64,000 bases of DNA from Halichoerus grypus (lineage: Eukaryota; Chordata; Mammalia; Carnivora; Phocidae): contig NC_135715.1 in the NCBI RefSeq assembly GCF_964656455.1, forward strand, positions 34,916,603 to 34,980,602, in the 5' to 3' direction. This document shows positions 60,721 through 64,000 of this stretch, piece by piece. The notes beneath the pieces are model-generated. The model worked only from the letters and a program-made list of their open reading frames with translations, was not told the DNA's origin and searched no databases. How positions within the stretch are numbered: the first letter of the stretch is position 1; each line of letters opens with the position of its first letter. The position numbers and the translations under genes are program-made.

Positions 60721-63224
60721 CTGAAATACAGCACCTCTTTGCTTAATCTTGAAATTGTCATTCTTCTGAAAAGGCTAGAATGTCAAGCCGCTTCTCCCCC
60801 AAGAAAAGGTTATAATAAGAGTAATAAATGCAACATTAAGAAGCAAAGAATATTCAAATGACGATGAGTTAATACATTTCTCTATTATCCTTATTTGTAA
60901 TGAATGACCTAATATTTCTTAAAAAAAATAGAGAAAACATTAAGTAGCTTTTTTTTTTAATCTCAGAAAGAATGGATTACTTGGCTTTGAATTTTGTCCA
61001 ATAAAGTGAGTGTAATAAAACCGGAACCCAAAAATTTACAGTGCTAGATTATATACATAAAATTAGAATAGAGAATGCTAAAAATACATAGTGGTATATT
61101 AGAAAATTCATATTTTGACTTATTTATTTTGCATCTTTGTTGATTCTGCAGATTTTACCTATGACAAACTGTCAATTCAACTCTTGCATTAAGAGACATG
61201 TATTTTTCATGATATAGTTTCATATGGCAATATGTTGGATATCAGTCCTTTCAAGTAATCAAACTACATGAATAGAGTCATAAACAAAAAAGCAACAATA
61301 ATTTACTCACATTGTTAGCTTTCCCTCTGATGCATACATATTCTTTGCCATCATTTGAACAGTATAATACATTCTTATTTTGATGAAGGGAAAGTAAAAA
61401 TTACACTTTAGACTTGGTAAGTAAATAAAAAAAATGCTCATGTAATAGTGTTTTGAATTATCACAACAAAGTGTGTGTTATACCAAAATAATACTAGTCC
61501 TACACCATATTTTAAGCTTTTGGAGCATCAGATTTTTCAATACATAAGACATTTGGTAATAAAGCCATCAAATGTCTGGTTAAAGTTGAAGCATTGAGAG
61601 AATTCTCATCTGAGCACTGAACTAGCAAAGAACAAGACCTGTTTAAAAAAGGCTGATGAAGTGAGCTCTTCATACAGACATTATAATGCTATCGTGATGG
61701 GAAAACGGGCAATATTTATTAATCAAGACTTACAAGTTACTATTCTTATAGCTATTCAAGTACGTTTCCTTAAAAAGAGATAGAACTGATGTCTGTCCAG
61801 TTGAAATGAATCAAAGATATTATGATAAAATTAAGCATTCGTGGTTGAGCAATTTGGTATTGTCTAAGTGCAACTGTGAGTTAGCCCTGAAAGAGTAGTA
61901 AACAGTTTCTCTGGTGGGAAAATAGAGATTTTATTATAAAGTGGTTTTGACATAAGCCTCGATGAGTTCCTTAAATTCATAATGTTTCTCGAAATGTAAC
62001 CTTAATTCAGGATATAATGATCTGTGTGGTGACATAAGTTAATTTTATTCATATCACAATTGGTAGTGATGGGAAAATAAGGAAATACTGACAGTAACCA
62101 CAGCCACAAGCTCTTAATTTTAATGGAAATAGTGGCCTATGTTACCATGACCCAGGGCAGATTTTCACAGTAGGCATGAAATATACATATATCAGCATTT
62201 ATCTTTTCTTCCTAAATATATGCACATTTATTATAATATACTTTAAATGTTTATTTGTAGAGTTTTTGTGTTTATTTTTTGAAATTGAATTAAAGAAATT
62301 TGACAATCTCATGGAATGTAATATATGCTGAGAACAAATTGGAACTTAAACATAAACTGTAAGTAAGTCCAGAGTGCTCAGATGTGTCCTGAAATTCTTT
62401 GTTTCTAGAGACAGAGACAATTCATAAAATGCAAAGTTATCTATTAGCATTGCCTATTTTTGTAATAGCACATTTTGTCTTTTTTGTTTTTTCATTGTTT
62501 TCCACTTTAGAAAGCATTTAGTGGCTTACATTTGTCATTGTTTGTGGCTGGTTTTGTTGATATTTTCCTGATCAATTTGCAAAGGATTATGTCTGTTTCT
62601 TTGGAAAACATGCCGTATGATAAACAACAGTTTCAAATATTGCAAGATACCAGGTTTCATCAAAATTGAACATAGCCAGTCACCACTACTGAATCAAAAC
62701 TTTGAAGGGGCATTAAAAAGACTGTCTGGCTTCTACTTCAATCTAGTATCTTTCTAAGTGCTTTTAATAGAGAGATCTAGAATTTTTTTGGTCCTTCTTT
62801 CTTTTTCGGTAATTTGTTAAATGGTAATAACTTCAGCAGTATGGAGTTATACAATTTCCTGGGATGGTTACTTTGGTCACATTGCATCAAGTATCTGATG
62901 TAATCAGCATTATTCTGAGAGAAGTTTAGTATAAGAATTAGACTATTAACAATTATCATTTTTACATCTGAAGCCACCATATATCATGAAACAAGATCAT
63001 CAATCTTTATGGAAAATCTATTTTTCATTCCCAGTAGAATCAAATTGCCCTAAGGTAACATAGGTAAAGTTACTTCCACTTAATAGAAGATATACATACT
63101 TAATATATATTTATATATAATATCCATTTTAAAAGACAAAGTTGTGAAAATATTCTGTGATTTAGAGTAATTTATTCCATTAGTAGCAAATCAGAGAGTT
63201 TTTTCAGAAATTATTTTGATGTAG

Positions 63225-63435
63225 GGGCGCCTGGGTGGCTCACTCATTTAAGAAGCTGACTCTTGGTTTCAGCTCAGGTCATGATCTCAGGGTTCTGAGA
63301 TCCAGCCCCGTGTAGGGCTCCTCACTCAGCAGGGAACCTGCGTGAGATTCTGTCTCCCTCTACCTCTGCCCCTCCTCCCCTCCATGCACACTCTCTCTAA
63401 AATAAATAAATCAATAGGAAAAAAAGATTAAAAAG
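63225..63435 (+). mobile_element. CanSINE, sense orientation, with 14-bp target site duplication
   Basis: Starts ggggcgcctgggtggctcac, continues ttggtttcagctcaggtcat, a CT-rich tract, then aaataaataaatcaatagg and an A-rich tail. A perfect duplication ttattttgatgtag is at 63211-63224 and 63436-63449. Confidence 0.96.
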
Positions 63436-63689
63436 TTATTTTGATGTAGTAAGACAAATATTGTACTGGAAACACACAGGCTGGTTTTGCTATTTCTCTG
63501 AAGTGTAGGCAAGCTTCCAAGAGAATTCACAAAGTGGCACTTGGCGTGGTAAATTCACATGACTCAGAGTCGGGTCATCAATCTTTTTCTGTATTTCAGA
63601 AGAAAGCAAACTGAGGTAGTATACTAAAACCCTGTAAGTAACAAGAACTGAAATATTTATTTGTGACATTGACCAGCACATCTTTCTTA

Positions 63690-64000
63690 TAAAGGAAGGA
63701 GTATTAGTTATGTGCCGTGGCACAACAAATTACTTCCAAACTTCATGGTTTACGACATTTATTATCTCACAGTTTCTGTATGTGAAGAATCTGGGAATAG
63801 CTTAGTTGGGTCATCTGCTTTGAGGTCTTTCCCAGGCTACAATAAGGCGTTGGAAGGGACTGCAGTCAACTCTAGACCCAACTCAGGCAGGATTCACTTC
63901 CAAGCTTATTCATGTGGCTGTTGGCTGGCCTCGCATCCTCAAGGGTGTTAGATTGAGAGCCTCAGTTCCCCTGTTGGCTACTGGCCAGAGACCACCATCA
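63690..64000 (-). mobile_element. Ancient LTR-like repeat, cut by the window end
   Basis: gtattagttatgtgccgtgg, cacaacaaattacttcc, tttattatctcacagtttct, agcttagttgggtcatctgc and tcatgtggctgttggctggc follow the same consensus as the 25948-26450 element. A 79-codon frame across it (63712-63951) is accidental. Confidence 0.65.

Larger units (their letters stand above)
43238..64000 (+). other. DACH1: DACH1 last visible intron (incomplete, at least 20.8 kb)
   Basis: The intron begins at donor gtagga and no acceptor followed by the expected C-terminal codons was found up to 64000. Repeat-poor stretches are 43238-46900, 49950-51180, 51700-53850, 54900-57740 and 59640-63220. They contain AT-rich sequence, short microsatellites and possible regulatory elements but no recognised gene. 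The remaining intervals hold L2, MIR, CR1/L3, CanSINE and L1 pieces listed separately. Confidence 0.85.

Overview
This window is nuclear DNA from a carnivoran mammal and lies inside the 3' half of the DACH1 gene (dachshund family transcription factor 1) on the + strand. Four consecutive internal coding exons are readable, at 30316-30467, 39281-39428, 42506-42649 and 43169-43237. Each has AG/GT boundaries and the phases join exactly. Together they give 170 complete codons of the conserved C-terminal (Dachbox-C, EYA-interacting) part of DACH1. The terminal coding exon, which should encode the last dozen or so residues, was not found and probably lies beyond 64000. Everything else is intron: at least 30.3 kb upstream of the first exon seen, then 8.8 kb, 3.1 kb and 0.5 kb introns, then at least 20.8 kb of the last intron.

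The host is inferred from repeats. There are 13 tRNA-derived CanSINE (SINEC) copies, which are carnivore-specific, and a carnivore-type L1 3' end. None of the SINEs carries the 5' features I associate with young dog/wolf SINEC_Cf, and none looks like the cat family version. The copy at 19934-20136 resembles the bear/pinniped/mustelid type. A non-canid caniform (arctoid) carnivore is the best guess.

Layout: 1-30315 is an AT-rich intron with MIR and L2 relics, a tiny recent L1 insertion (about 3027-3120), a hAT-like DNA transposon fossil (3749-4082), an MLT1 LTR with a SINE inserted in it (4685-5290), further SINEs near 11.7, 16.9 and 20.0 kb, an old L1 piece (about 12.9-13.2 kb) and two old LTR-like repeats (26-27.3 kb). 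The 30468-39280 intron holds SINEs at 33.3, 35.5 and 38.3 kb and an old LTR at 34.66-35.75 kb. The 39429-43168 region is nearly repeat-free around three closely spaced exons. From 43238 to 64000 the last intron holds an L2 3' end (47 kb), a fossil CR1/L3 reverse-transcriptase piece (51.2-51.5 kb), several MIRs, a cluster of three SINEs (57.7-58.5 kb), an L1 3' UTR (59.0-59.45 kb) and another SINE at 63.2 kb.

Long stretches show no recognisable repeat and no coding potential. The DACH1 locus is known for deeply conserved noncoding enhancers, and a few of these stretches look like candidates, but conservation cannot be shown from one sequence. No bacterial, phage, CRISPR or other novel gene system is present. 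Apart from the four exons, the open reading frames are short chance frames, several running through repeats.
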